This document shows positions 25,743 through 33,935 of a DNA stretch of 64,000 nt, piece after piece. The stretch comes from Vibrio ishigakensis. GTDB taxonomy: Bacteria > Pseudomonadota > Gammaproteobacteria > Enterobacterales > Vibrionaceae. Location of the stretch: positions 372,001 through 436,000 of the forward strand of contig NZ_AP024882.1 of assembly GCF_024347675.1 (NCBI RefSeq), given 5' to 3'. The notes under the pieces were generated by a model. That model was not told the origin of the DNA. It did not search any database and worked only from the letters and a program-made list of their open reading frames with translations. A program made the position numbers and the translations under genes. Each line of letters begins with the position of its first letter. The first letter of the stretch is position 1.

Positions 25743-27017
25743 ATGAACTCTGTTACTGCCCAAATCGATGTTACTAAGTATCATCAAGATAGTTTCTCAC
25801 TACTACAAAAAGGCCAAAAAGGGAGAGCTGTTTCACAGTCTGAAAACCAGACTTACAGCCTACCTAAAGAAGAGGTTTCTTTACCCGTCGCGGTTATCAA
25901 GCAATCAGCGCTAACTAACAACCTAAATTGGATGCAAAGCTTCGCTGACCATCACCAAGTAAAACTGTGTCCGCACGGCAAAACTGCCATGACTCCTAGC
26001 TTCTTTAGTCAACAACTGGCTACTGGCGCATGGGGTATTACGGTTGCAACACCTGCTCAAGCTGAGGTTGCAGCAATGGCTGGCGCTAAACGCATCATCA
26101 TGGCTAACCAACTGGTGGGTAAGGCCAACATGGCCATCATTGCTGAGCTTATTCGTGATTTTGATGCGGATTTCTACTGCTGCGTCGACTCCCTAGTGAA
26201 CCTGCACCAACTTGATAGTTACTTCTCAAATTCCGAGCAACAGCTAAACGTACTAATTGAGTTTGGTGTGGAAGGCGGACGCTGTGGTGCACGCTCTGCA
26301 TCAGAAGTGCTAGAGCTAGCAGAAGCTATTCAAAGCATGCCAGCACTCAAGCTAGGCGGTATCGAACTGTATGAAGGTGTAATTCATGGCGAAGGTGCCG
26401 AGCAGCGCATTCGTGATTTTCTTGGTCAGGCACTGAATCTGGTTGAGTCCTTGTCTATGGACGGGCTTATCCAAGGAGAGCCTATCCTTACCGGTGCTGG
26501 CTCTGCTTGGTATGACGTTGTAGCAGAATGCCTTTCAAACCTAACCCATTGTCTCGCAATTATTCGCCCAGGTTGCTACGCCATTCACGACACGGGCATC
26601 TACTGGGATGCTCAAAGTAAAGTAATGCAACGCGCGCAGGTAAACCAAGGCTATGCGTGCGAACTGGGTGGTGATCTTGAATCTGCACTAGAAGTTTGGG
26701 CCTATGTTATCTCTCGCCCTGAAGCCGGAAAGTTGGTTGTGGGCTTAGGTAAGCGTGATGTTGCATTTGATGCTGGATTGCCTATCGCAGAGCGTGGTTA
26801 CAGAAGCGGCGAGCCTATCTCTGTGGAGGGTTTAGTATCGACTGCGGTGATGGACCAACACACCTTCGTTGAAGTGAATCCGAACAGTGATATTGAAGTG
26901 GGTGACATGATAGCATTTTCTACCTCACACCCATGCTTAACCTTTGATAAGTGGCGATATATTGCCATCTGCGATGATGAATATCAGATTACCAACTGGG
27001 TAGAAACCTGTTTCTAG
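25743..27017 (+). CDS. D-serine/D-threonine dehydratase-like amino acid deaminase
   Basis: The 424-residue cytoplasmic PLP enzyme belongs to the DSD1/alanine-racemase-like fold III group annotated as amino acid deaminase. The PLP lysine is K80 in KLCPHGKTAMTPSF; the C-terminal metal-dependent domain includes the STSHPCLTFDKWR segment that holds the zinc ligands His and Cys in D-serine dehydratases. ATG 25743 follows AGGA at proper distance; the longer frame from 25629 runs through the promoter. It should convert D-serine (or D-threonine) to 2-aminoacrylate or 2-aminocrotonate, feeding RidA encoded nearby. Confidence 0.85.
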   Translation: MNSVTAQIDVTKYHQDSFSLLQKGQKGRAVSQSENQTYSLPKEEVSLPVAVIKQSALTNNLNWMQSFADHHQVKLCPHGKTAMTPSFFSQQLATGAWGITVATPAQAEVAAMAGAKRIIMANQLVGKANMAIIAELIRDFDADFYCCVDSLVNLHQLDSYFSNSEQQLNVLIEFGVEGGRCGARSASEVLELAEAIQSMPALKLGGIELYEGVIHGEGAEQRIRDFLGQALNLVESLSMDGLIQGEPILTGAGSAWYDVVAECLSNLTHCLAIIRPGCYAIHDTGIYWDAQSKVMQRAQVNQGYACELGGDLESALEVWAYVISRPEAGKLVVGLGKRDVAFDAGLPIAERGYRSGEPISVEGLVSTAVMDQHTFVEVNPNSDIEVGDMIAFSTSHPCLTFDKWRYIAICDDEYQITNWVETCF

Positions 27018-27099
27018 ACCTTTATAATAGCGTCAGATCTTGGGCTCACGATTTACAGTGTAAAGGTTGAGCCCTCCCTACCGATAAGGATCAGCAACC

Positions 27100-27963
27100 T
27101 TGAGTTTAGAAGTAGACATTATCTCCCAGATCACCGAGCGCTTCCCTGCACTGCGCGAGGCAGAAAAGAAAGTCGCTAAATTGATCGTGGATGATATTAA
27201 CTTTGCCGCTAACGCCAGCATCACAGAGCTAGCTGAAAGTGCCCAAGTGAGTGAGGCAACCATTACCCGCTTTGCTAAGGCCGTGGGCTGTAGCAATGTT
27301 CGAGACATGAAGATAAAGCTGGCTCAAAGCCTAACCGTAGGTCAGCGTTTTATCCTAGAACCTGTCGACCAGACTGGCTATCAAGGCATCTATGAATCTA
27401 TCAAGCAAAGCTTAGATATCAACCGAAAACTGTTTAAAGAACAAGACGTTGAAACTGCAGTTAGCTGGCTACACAACGCACGTCAGATAATAGCGGTAGG
27501 TATGGGTGGCGGCTCAACCATAGCCTCAAAAGAGCTTCAGCATCGCCTGTTCCGCTTGGGCTATCCGGTGGTTGCCTACAATGATGGTTTGCTATCACGC
27601 ATGGTAGCGGCAACCGCTGATGCCAACGATGTGCTAGTAATGATCTCGGCAACCGGCTATACCCCTGTCATTACCGAAACCGCAGAACTTGCCAAGCAAT
27701 ATGGCATCAAGGTGATTGCAATTACCCCAGATGAAACACCGCTAGCCAAGATTGCGGATATCCTGTTACCAATCAAGCACATGGAAACGGACTTCATCTA
27801 CAAGCCGTCTGCCTCTCGCTACGCCATGCTGGCTTTAGTGGATGTGATCTCTATGGGTCTAGCGGTAAATCATAAGAACCGCTCCAGAGATAAACTGCGT
27901 CGCCTTAAGGTCGCACTGGATTCACACCGTGGTGGCGGTGATCGTCAACCACTTGGGGATTAA
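27100..27963 (+). CDS. MurR/RpiR-family transcriptional regulator
   Basis: This 287-residue regulator has an N-terminal RpiR helix-turn-helix (residues 1-77, with SITELAESAQVSEATITRFAKAVG) and a C-terminal SIS domain (about 110-260) that in the family binds phosphosugars. It begins with TTG at 27100, supported by AAGGA 9 bases upstream and by the match of the N-terminus to the family. It follows the D-amino acid deaminase gene and is the likely regulator of this divergent cluster. A SIS effector domain suggests that an amino-sugar phosphate, possibly from GlcNAc released by the GH20 enzyme, is the signal; that is inference. Confidence 0.88.
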   Translation: MSLEVDIISQITERFPALREAEKKVAKLIVDDINFAANASITELAESAQVSEATITRFAKAVGCSNVRDMKIKLAQSLTVGQRFILEPVDQTGYQGIYESIKQSLDINRKLFKEQDVETAVSWLHNARQIIAVGMGGGSTIASKELQHRLFRLGYPVVAYNDGLLSRMVAATADANDVLVMISATGYTPVITETAELAKQYGIKVIAITPDETPLAKIADILLPIKHMETDFIYKPSASRYAMLALVDVISMGLAVNHKNRSRDKLRRLKVALDSHRGGGDRQPLGD

Positions 27964-27968
27964 CACTA

Positions 27969-28000
27969 AAAAGGGCTCTAAATGAATTTAGAGCCCTTTT
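27969..28000. terminator. Strong bidirectional terminator
   Basis: A perfect 15-bp stem (AAAAGGGCTCTAAAT 27969-27983 and its complement 27986-28000) separates the convergent rpiR-like and DUF3087-like genes and carries T-runs on both strands. Confidence 0.92.
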
Positions 28001-28024
28001 CGTAATGTCTGGTGCTGCTGTGCA

Positions 28025-28531
28025 CTAAAACCCTTTCAAAATATCCGAGTGGTAAGCGGCAGTGTCCAACTGCACATCATACTTTTTTGCCCAATCATCC
28101 AACTTGTTCTGAGCTTGGTTTAGGCTACTCATAGTTAGGGTGTTATCGTCTAATTCCCAAAGCTGACGGGAACCCTCATAGCTAAATTGAAGTGCAAGCA
28201 TTGCTTCAGCGTTGCCCTGCTCTGCTGCAGCAAGTAGCTTTCGGTTCTTACGATAAATGAGATTCAGCGCCTGCTTTAAATCCCACACATAAGCGACTTC
28301 TTTCATTTTTGGGTGGCTTTTAAACTTAATCAACACAGCAGCCAAAGCAATCGCACTCACGACTACGCCCAATAGGTTCCAGTGGAAGTGGCTTCCTGTT
28401 TCAGAAGGGAAAATGAGAATTAGCGACTGAGAAATGGCCAAACTGGCAATGGCAAGGCTAGCAATACAGCCGACAATAACGACCTTTAGGCGTGAACGGT
28501 ATACTTGCTTGTCGATCTTCTGTAACTGCAT
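28025..28531 (-). CDS. DUF3087-like membrane protein
   Basis: This 168-residue protein has two membrane helices (about residues 15-37 and 50-68) and a cytoplasmic helical C-terminus (KQALNLIYRKNRKLLAAAEQG...YEGSRQLWELDD) that matches my memory of DUF3087, a gamma-proteobacterial family without known function. It stands alone and converges with the rpiR-like gene through a shared terminator. The start ATG has AAGG-type sequence just upstream. Confidence 0.75.
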   Translation of the reverse strand: MQLQKIDKQVYRSRLKVVIVGCIASLAIASLAISQSLILIFPSETGSHFHWNLLGVVVSAIALAAVLIKFKSHPKMKEVAYVWDLKQALNLIYRKNRKLLAAAEQGNAEAMLALQFSYEGSRQLWELDDNTLTMSSLNQAQNKLDDWAKKYDVQLDTAAYHSDILKGF

Positions 28532-28940
28532 CTTTGTCCTTTAGGGTAAAACATTGAGTCAATTGGCTTGAGTGTCAGGGATTATACATTCATCAACAGT
28601 CAGAATAAGGGGATGTTGCTGGAAAGCAGACTTTTGTCTGAGAAATTATGACGATCAGGAAAGGCGTGTTAGAGATTTAGGGGCTAAGGCCTGTAGCTCT
28701 CTGCTGTTTTTGAAGAGTCGACAGACCGAATTGAAACACGTTTTTGCCCCAAAGTGTGTTTGTCTTATTCAAAAGCTCTCTTTGTTAGTTAAGCAACACA
28801 GCTTAGGTTAGCTAATGTCTGTTACGGCTCCAAAAAGGGGACAACTCATGTTAACTAAACCTTGAAATATAAAGTCGACTTTAGGGTTGGTAACTACTCT
28901 TTTTCACTAAATCATCCAATACAGCTTTGTCTTCCAAATA
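28532..28940. other. Intergenic segment without a supported gene
   Basis: This 409-base stretch between the DUF3087-like gene and the first copy of the duplicated element shows no frame with a start site and family-like composition. It holds the promoter of the DUF3087-like gene and perhaps the upstream part of the next transcript's promoter. Confidence 0.4.
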
Positions 28941-29046
28941 ACAGCAATTTGGGACACGGTATTTTTTCTTCATTGTTCAATACTAATGCCTGAAAGCGAC
29001 TAGTTGGTCGCCCAATGTATCTCGTCGAGCGTGGGAGTGGTATATG
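28941..29046 (+). repeat. Duplicated upstream element, copy 1
   Basis: This 106-base segment matches 29912-30017 at a constant offset of 971 bases with no gap; I count about 14 mismatches (about 87% identity). Both copies begin with ACAGCAATTTGGGACACGG and end at an ATG followed by AAT. Copy 1 leads into the 56-residue ORF and the membrane regulator gene. Confidence 0.9.
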
Positions 29047-29214
29047 AATCAGCCCAGATTTATACCGCTTATGGTGGTTGGATGTGTAGGTGGAAAATCA
29101 ATAATGACGTGTAAGTGTAATGATGAACAGTATATGGAACGCGTTGAATGCTTCATTAATGAGTATGGTTATCCCGAATCGAATTGGTGGTTAAGCTCAG
29201 GATTAGAACCATGA
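29044..29214 (+). CDS. 56-residue ORF, possible amine-oxidase N-terminal remnant or small lipoprotein
   Basis: A 57-codon frame begins at the ATG ending the duplicated element, behind GGGAG. Its start, MNQPRF, mirrors MNRRRF of the downstream amine oxidase, and the piece QYMERVECFINEY resembles YMNKYVRRVDCFTNEY in that oxidase, so it may be the eroded 5' end of a duplicated oxidase gene with an internal deletion. A lipobox-like VVGC is present at residues 11-14. Its TGA overlaps the ATG of the regulator gene (ATGA), so whatever its origin it may now serve to couple translation of the regulator. Expression is not proven. Confidence 0.5.
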   Translation: MNQPRFIPLMVVGCVGGKSIMTCKCNDEQYMERVECFINEYGYPESNWWLSSGLEP

Positions 29215-29732
29215 AAATTAGATATAATATTGATGACAAATTTGTCTTTGTTCCACAAGATAACACTCTTATTAAAGTGGAGAATAAAAGTCAGCATCTC
29301 TCTCTTGGTACAAACGAGACTCGGCTACTTGAGTATTTTGTGGAGCATCGCAATACGACCATTTCACGACATGAGCTGGTCTCAGCACTTTGGAACAATC
29401 GAGACGTTTATGTGAACGAATCAAGTCTCAGGCAGTCTGTATCAACATTAAGAAAAGCTCTTGGCGATTCCACTAAGTTACCCAAGTTCATTAAAACCGT
29501 ACCGAAGGTTGGGTATGAATTCATCGCTATCGCAAACCCTATTTCCTTTGTTTCAAACGAACACAGTTTATTCAGTAAAAATGAACCTAATTTTACTGAC
29601 AACAGCGTGGTTAAAGGCACACTTACCCCCCCCTATTTAATGCATCATAAACAACTCATTAGAATTGAGGCCTTTGTTCTCTTACTGGTGCTTACTCTTT
29701 TAGCCGAGTTACTCTATTGGTTCTCGCAATAA
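29211..29732 (+). CDS. ToxR/CadC-like membrane-anchored transcriptional regulator
   Basis: This 173-residue protein has an N-terminal OmpR-type winged helix (about residues 5-105, with LSLGTNETRLLEYFVEH, ISRHELVSALWNNR and KFIKTVPKVGYEF) and a single membrane helix near the C-terminus (about 148-170), leaving only a few periplasmic residues. That is the ToxR/CadC/TfoS plan with the periplasmic sensor nearly absent, so signal input would need a partner or the membrane itself. ATG 29211 overlaps the stop of the 56-residue ORF. It lies upstream of a Tat-exported amine oxidase, and both have the same upstream element, so it may regulate both. Confidence 0.85.
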   Translation: MKIRYNIDDKFVFVPQDNTLIKVENKSQHLSLGTNETRLLEYFVEHRNTTISRHELVSALWNNRDVYVNESSLRQSVSTLRKALGDSTKLPKFIKTVPKVGYEFIAIANPISFVSNEHSLFSKNEPNFTDNSVVKGTLTPPYLMHHKQLIRIEAFVLLLVLTLLAELLYWFSQ

Positions 29733-29911
29733 AGAAGACCGCTCTATCACGTGTTGAATCAAATAAGGTTAGGCTCGTAACACATTTTAGTAATGCTGGT
29801 ACGTGAGTCTAGCCACCCACTAATACACGCCGTGCAATAAGCTTTGCGAGCTTCTTTTCTTTCACATCCTAATGCAACCCATTTTGACAAATTGACTTGG
29901 TTTGCCAAAGA

Positions 29912-30017
29912 ACAGCAATTTGGGACACGGTTTTTTTTCTACCTTGTTCAATACTAGTGCCCAAAAGCGACTAGCTGGTTGCCCAATGTATCTCGTCGAT
30001 TGTAGGAGTCATAAATG
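29912..30017 (+). repeat. Duplicated upstream element, copy 2
   Basis: Second copy of the 106-base element at 28941-29046. It includes the ribosome site (TAGGAG) and start of the amine oxidase gene. Conservation through the whole non-coding stretch, not only the ribosome site, points to a duplicated promoter/operator region. Confidence 0.9.
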
Positions 30018-31427
30018 AATAGACGCAGATTTTTGGCTCTCTTAGCGGCGAGCCCTTTAGCTGGATGTGTGAGTGCGAGACCAATGAGTGTAGAAAAGTA
30101 TAATGGTTCAGAGGTGATTGTAATTGGAGCTGGGCTTTCTGGTCTGATAGCAGCAGTAAGACTAATCGAACATGGTGTCAGTGTCACACTGGTTGATAGT
30201 GAACCTCGAGTCGGTGGGCGTATTTACTCCGTACCTATCGGAGGTACTCATGCCAACCTTGGTGCGCAGTACGTTTTTGAAAGCGACAACGAATATATGA
30301 ATAAATATGTGCGACGTGTCGACTGCTTCACTAATGAATACCCTAAGCTATTCGATCCCAATACGGGGAACCATGGCATCCTCTGGAATGGCCAGTTTGT
30401 CAAGGATCGCGGCGAGGGCGTTTTTCAGAAACTTCCAATAGGTCGAGAGTCTTTACTGCAATGGGATGAGTCTCTCAAACAAATGGCAAAACACCGTAAA
30501 GAGATAATGAAAAGTCGTAATTATGTTTTTGATAAAGAACCTCCTTCACAGCTTTGGTTGGCATTGGATCAAATGTCAGGCTCGGATTATCTGTCTAAAT
30601 ACAACCCAGATGTTGAGGACCTTTTTAATATGATGTTGACCCCTGAAGGAGGTGTTGGTACTTCAGAAACATCGGCCTTGTTGATGGCAGGTTGGTACGG
30701 TGGTGAAGAGAAAGGCATGAGTTATTTGGTTGAAGGGGGCAACCAAGAAATGGCAGAAGCCATTGCAAAAGATATCCGTGCCAAAGGTGGGAAAATATCA
30801 CTCTCAACTAAGATTATCAGCGTGGAAAACGTGGAGGATAAGGTTATTGTGACAACAGAATCGGGGCAAAATTTGTCATCAGACTATGTCATTGTTACCA
30901 CTCCTGCACCCATCACACGAGGCATTGTTAAAGGATTAAGTGCGGAAAAAGCACAAGCACTTGAAGCGGTAAGCTATGGTGCCAGCATGCAAGTTGCTTT
31001 GCATATCAAAGACTATACCAGTGATAAAAAACTCGCGTCTTGTCTTTTCCATAATGAGAAAGTGAATGCATATATGGATCAAACTAGAACACATGAAGAC
31101 AATGAAACCGTAGTTAGCATAAACATTGCTGGCAGCGAAGCACAAGATTTAGATGACAGTGCTATTCTCAATCGAGTCGCTGAGCCTCTCTCAAAGATAC
31201 ATCCAAATTTTACTCTGGATAAGTCCGTCATTGATTACAAAATAAAGAAATGGCCGCTTGGCATAGCAAGGTTCCCTCCAGGCTTTCTAACCCAGAACAT
31301 TGATCAAATTAGACTACCGGTTGGTCGTATATATTTCGCAGGTGACTATACCCACAGTCCAGAATTGTCCGGGGCTGCATGGTCTGGTGTCAGAGCCGCA
31401 AATGATATCTTGTCTGAGTTGAGCTAA
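30015..31427 (+). CDS. Tat-exported flavin amine oxidase (predicted lipoprotein)
   Basis: The 470-residue product is a flavin monoamine oxidase-family enzyme. It begins with a twin-arginine signal (NRRRFLALL, residues 2-10) followed by a lipobox LAGC at 15-18, so it should be folded with FAD in the cytoplasm, exported by Tat and lipid-anchored. The FAD dinucleotide motif VIGAGLSGLIAA lies at 36-47, GGRIYSVPIGGTHANLGAQYV follows, and the C-terminal FAD segment is GRIYFAGDYTHSPELSGAAWSG. It would oxidise an amine or amino acid to an aldehyde or keto acid, ammonia and peroxide. The substrate is unknown. An AraC-type regulator gene follows 42 or 78 bases downstream, depending on its start. Confidence 0.88.
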   Translation: MNRRRFLALLAASPLAGCVSARPMSVEKYNGSEVIVIGAGLSGLIAAVRLIEHGVSVTLVDSEPRVGGRIYSVPIGGTHANLGAQYVFESDNEYMNKYVRRVDCFTNEYPKLFDPNTGNHGILWNGQFVKDRGEGVFQKLPIGRESLLQWDESLKQMAKHRKEIMKSRNYVFDKEPPSQLWLALDQMSGSDYLSKYNPDVEDLFNMMLTPEGGVGTSETSALLMAGWYGGEEKGMSYLVEGGNQEMAEAIAKDIRAKGGKISLSTKIISVENVEDKVIVTTESGQNLSSDYVIVTTPAPITRGIVKGLSAEKAQALEAVSYGASMQVALHIKDYTSDKKLASCLFHNEKVNAYMDQTRTHEDNETVVSINIAGSEAQDLDDSAILNRVAEPLSKIHPNFTLDKSVIDYKIKKWPLGIARFPPGFLTQNIDQIRLPVGRIYFAGDYTHSPELSGAAWSGVRAANDILSELS

Positions 31428-31505
31428 AGGCTCAGGGTTGAAATTAACTGGCTAAGTATTCATAGTGGAATGCAAATAGATTTCGTTACTTTCACTGTGG
31501 ATACC

Positions 31506-32399
31506 ATGAAACATCCCACATTCAGCATTGTTCCCGAACAAACCCTGTTCGCTACATTGCCTCCTCATCTTCGTCAGCGTTTTGAGGTTGCGCTTGAGCT
31601 GATGCATGAGAAGTTGTACGAAAGTTTGTCATGGGAAATGGTTGCAGAAAAAAGTGCTATTTCTCCACACCACTTTCATCGCCAATTTAGCGAACTATTT
31701 CAAGAGACACCGGGACACTATTTAAGTCGAATACGGTTGCAGCAAGCGGTTCATCTACTGATGGCTAATAGTCAAACAAAGGTTATTGATATCGCACATA
31801 GTTCTGGATACTCGTCATCTCAAGCTCTAGCAAAGGTACTTAAAAGAGAGCTGGGGGTGACCGCAAATGAGATCCGTCTCGCGAGCGCTAATGCAACACC
31901 CGATCAAATCTGTGAAATGCTTGATAAGCTCTCACATCCTAGATGTGGCGATAGCTTTGAAAAACATCTGGCGATGTCTATGCCAACAGAGCTGGTTTGG
32001 TATGTTGAGCGCGGTGTTAAAGTGATAGAAGTCCAAAACTTTGATTGGGATACCGCATACGAGAAGCTGGGCGATCAAAGTAAAAGACTGCTAACTATAA
32101 CCCCTATAAAAGGTATAGATAGAGAATGGCGCAATGCATCTATGACTGTGGCAGATTGGGGAGCCCCAACTTACCAACACAACGGTACGATTAAAGAGGG
32201 CTACTATCTGTGTTGCGAGGTACTTGTGCTTACTGATGTTGCTTATATCACAGCTATTAAGTCGTTGTTTGAACAGGCCAACAAGCTCAAGTATCAAGTT
32301 GATGAATCACGAGACTTGATTGAGATGATGCTCAATGTCCATCATGAGGGAAAAAAAGGGGCTACGTTCTCTTTTCAACTACCAGTTAAAATAGTGTAA
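31506..32399 (+). CDS. AraC-family regulator with GyrI-like effector domain
   Basis: This 297-residue protein has an N-terminal AraC-type double helix-turn-helix (about residues 25-125; SWEMVAEKSAISPHHFHRQFSE and VIDIAHSSGYSSSQALAKVLKREL) and a C-terminal GyrI-like small-molecule binding domain (about 165-297), the layout of Rob/SoxS-type multidrug-sensing regulators. ATG 31506 has GTGGA at good distance; ATG 31470 is also in frame with a poor site. It follows the amine oxidase on the same strand and may regulate it or an unlinked target. Confidence 0.85.
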   Translation: MKHPTFSIVPEQTLFATLPPHLRQRFEVALELMHEKLYESLSWEMVAEKSAISPHHFHRQFSELFQETPGHYLSRIRLQQAVHLLMANSQTKVIDIAHSSGYSSSQALAKVLKRELGVTANEIRLASANATPDQICEMLDKLSHPRCGDSFEKHLAMSMPTELVWYVERGVKVIEVQNFDWDTAYEKLGDQSKRLLTITPIKGIDREWRNASMTVADWGAPTYQHNGTIKEGYYLCCEVLVLTDVAYITAIKSLFEQANKLKYQVDESRDLIEMMLNVHHEGKKGATFSFQLPVKIV

Positions 32400-32629
32400 G
32401 CAATTGGCTTTTTGACAGACTTGGCTGAGGTGCTTCTGAGGCTAAACAAACAGTTACTTTAGAAGAGACTCGATTGGAGTGCTTGCTATCTTTGAGTGCG
32501 ACTATGGTAGAGTTCTGACTGACTTACAGTAATCCGTTAATTGCTAAATTAGCAAAGTCCATAACACGGAAATGTCCAAAAATGTGTTACTAAAGTAGAG
32601 AGATGATGGAAGTAACGACTTTGGAAAGA

Positions 32630-32674
32630 CAAGCAACTATATCTATTTTGTTTAAACATAGTTGCTTGTTGATT
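32630..32674. terminator. Possible bidirectional terminator
   Basis: CAAGCAACTAT (32630-32640) and ATAGTTGCTTG (32658-32668) form an 11-bp stem with a large AT-rich 17-base loop between the convergent AraC-like and lipoprotein genes. T-rich sequence follows on the plus strand. Confidence 0.6.
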
Positions 32675-32687
32675 TTAAAAATTGAAG

Positions 32688-33671
32688 TTATTTCACTTCA
32701 TATCTCAGTAGAACTTCATTATCTAAAACAACATTGGTAGACCAGATAAAGTTTGCTCCTGCGCCGCTGAATTTCTCAATAAAATCCATATAAGACTTCT
32801 TATTGTCTACACCAATCTCATCTTCTGAATATTGGGTTGCTTGAGGCCATGAGTTGGAGTCGAAACTTTGCTTCATCCAATCGCTTGGGGTTTCCCAGTG
32901 AGCAGCGTACGCATTTTCTCCATTGTCTGTACCTTCAGTGGTGCAGGTTTCAGACAAACGTTTACCATCCACTTCACTCAGGCAGCTTAGGTCGTAGATA
33001 GGGGCTGTGTAGAATGTTTGTGCTTGCCAATCGGAGTTGGTTACGGTTCCATCGCTAAAGCTCGCGATAAACCCGCCATCACCAGGGTGAAATGCCTTTC
33101 CTCGATTATCTTCGGTACCCAGGCCTAGGTTTTCTTCCCAGTCAATGACCTTGACCGCAATGGTATAAGGCTTGTTAACCTTGAATTTTACGATACTAGA
33201 ATTGAAGGGAGTGAAGGGAACTGTGTCTACCGCAACCAGTTGACCATTAATGTACAGCTCAAAGTAGTTATCAGCAAAGATATAGCCAGTGATCTCTTCT
33301 CCGTCAGCATCTACAACGGCTAAAGGGACTGAGTCTTCATCAACATCTGCAATACTTTGAGGGGTGATGTTGGAGCACTCTTCATACAAGTCCTTCGCTT
33401 TCGGCGCAGTAGTAAAGTGGTTATCAGCAGGAACCGTCCATACCTTGCCGTCAGAGCTAGTAATCTCGCCAACACCAGCAACACGACTTCTTCCATTCTC
33501 ACACTGAAAAAGGTTTTCCTCGATTGTCTTAGCACGCCCTTGAGTGATGCTAGCTGAACCCTTGTAATCACTAATGCCAGTGCTAGCAACCGAGTCAGAT
33601 GAAGGAGAGCACCCCGCTAAAAATAAGGTTACAGATGAAAGAGCGATAACTTGGCTGTTTTTGATAACCAT
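32688..33671 (-). CDS. Predicted lipoprotein with beta-sandwich character, function unknown
   Basis: This 327-residue exported protein has a lipobox LAGC at residues 18-21 followed by a Ser-rich linker. The mature part is acidic and beta-rich, with a segment NYFELYINGQLVAVDTVPFTPFNSSIVKFKV that looks like a galactose-binding-type jelly roll, two Cys pairs, and many Trp/Asp. I do not recognise the family. Neither catalytic motifs nor membrane segments were seen. It stands alone between convergent and divergent regulators. A role in carbohydrate binding at the cell surface is a guess from the fold impression only. Confidence 0.75.
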   Translation of the reverse strand: MVIKNSQVIALSSVTLFLAGCSPSSDSVASTGISDYKGSASITQGRAKTIEENLFQCENGRSRVAGVGEITSSDGKVWTVPADNHFTTAPKAKDLYEECSNITPQSIADVDEDSVPLAVVDADGEEITGYIFADNYFELYINGQLVAVDTVPFTPFNSSIVKFKVNKPYTIAVKVIDWEENLGLGTEDNRGKAFHPGDGGFIASFSDGTVTNSDWQAQTFYTAPIYDLSCLSEVDGKRLSETCTTEGTDNGENAYAAHWETPSDWMKQSFDSNSWPQATQYSEDEIGVDNKKSYMDFIEKFSGAGANFIWSTNVVLDNEVLLRYEVK

Positions 33672-33910
33672 TGGCGGAGATCCTGTTTGGGTAAGAAGTT
33701 TAAGCGTAGTTTTAACCAGAGAGAGGTCAATTCGACTCTCTAAATAAGGTGCGTATTCTGCCCATTAGACTGTAAACGAACGTAAACAGCACGCAATGTT
33801 GGGTAAACTTATGCTCTCATCTTGAGCAATTTTAGGAACAGATTCAAAACTACGACTCTCTGCTAGTTTCTGATTGCTATTCCTACCTCATTCGCTAATA
33901 ATCGAGGCAA

Positions 33911-33923
33911 TGTTACCGTAACA
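33911..33923. promoter_or_regulatory. GntR-type operator upstream of gntR
   Basis: TGTTACCGTAACA is a perfect odd palindrome 12 bases before the gntR start codon. It matches the half-sites of the two operators before ascF (TGTTAC/GTAAC), suggesting autoregulation by GntR. Confidence 0.7.
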
Positions 33924-33935
33924 CTTAGACGTACT

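Noticed and set aside
27042..27074. Hairpin GGGCTCA/TGAGCCC before the RpiR gene
   Set aside because: Seven-bp stem with a 19-base loop and no T-run; could be chance and may even allow cotranscription, so not called a terminator.
28572..28811. 79-residue plus-strand open frame
   Set aside because: Composition is Cys-rich and irregular, no ribosome site, and nothing resembling a family.
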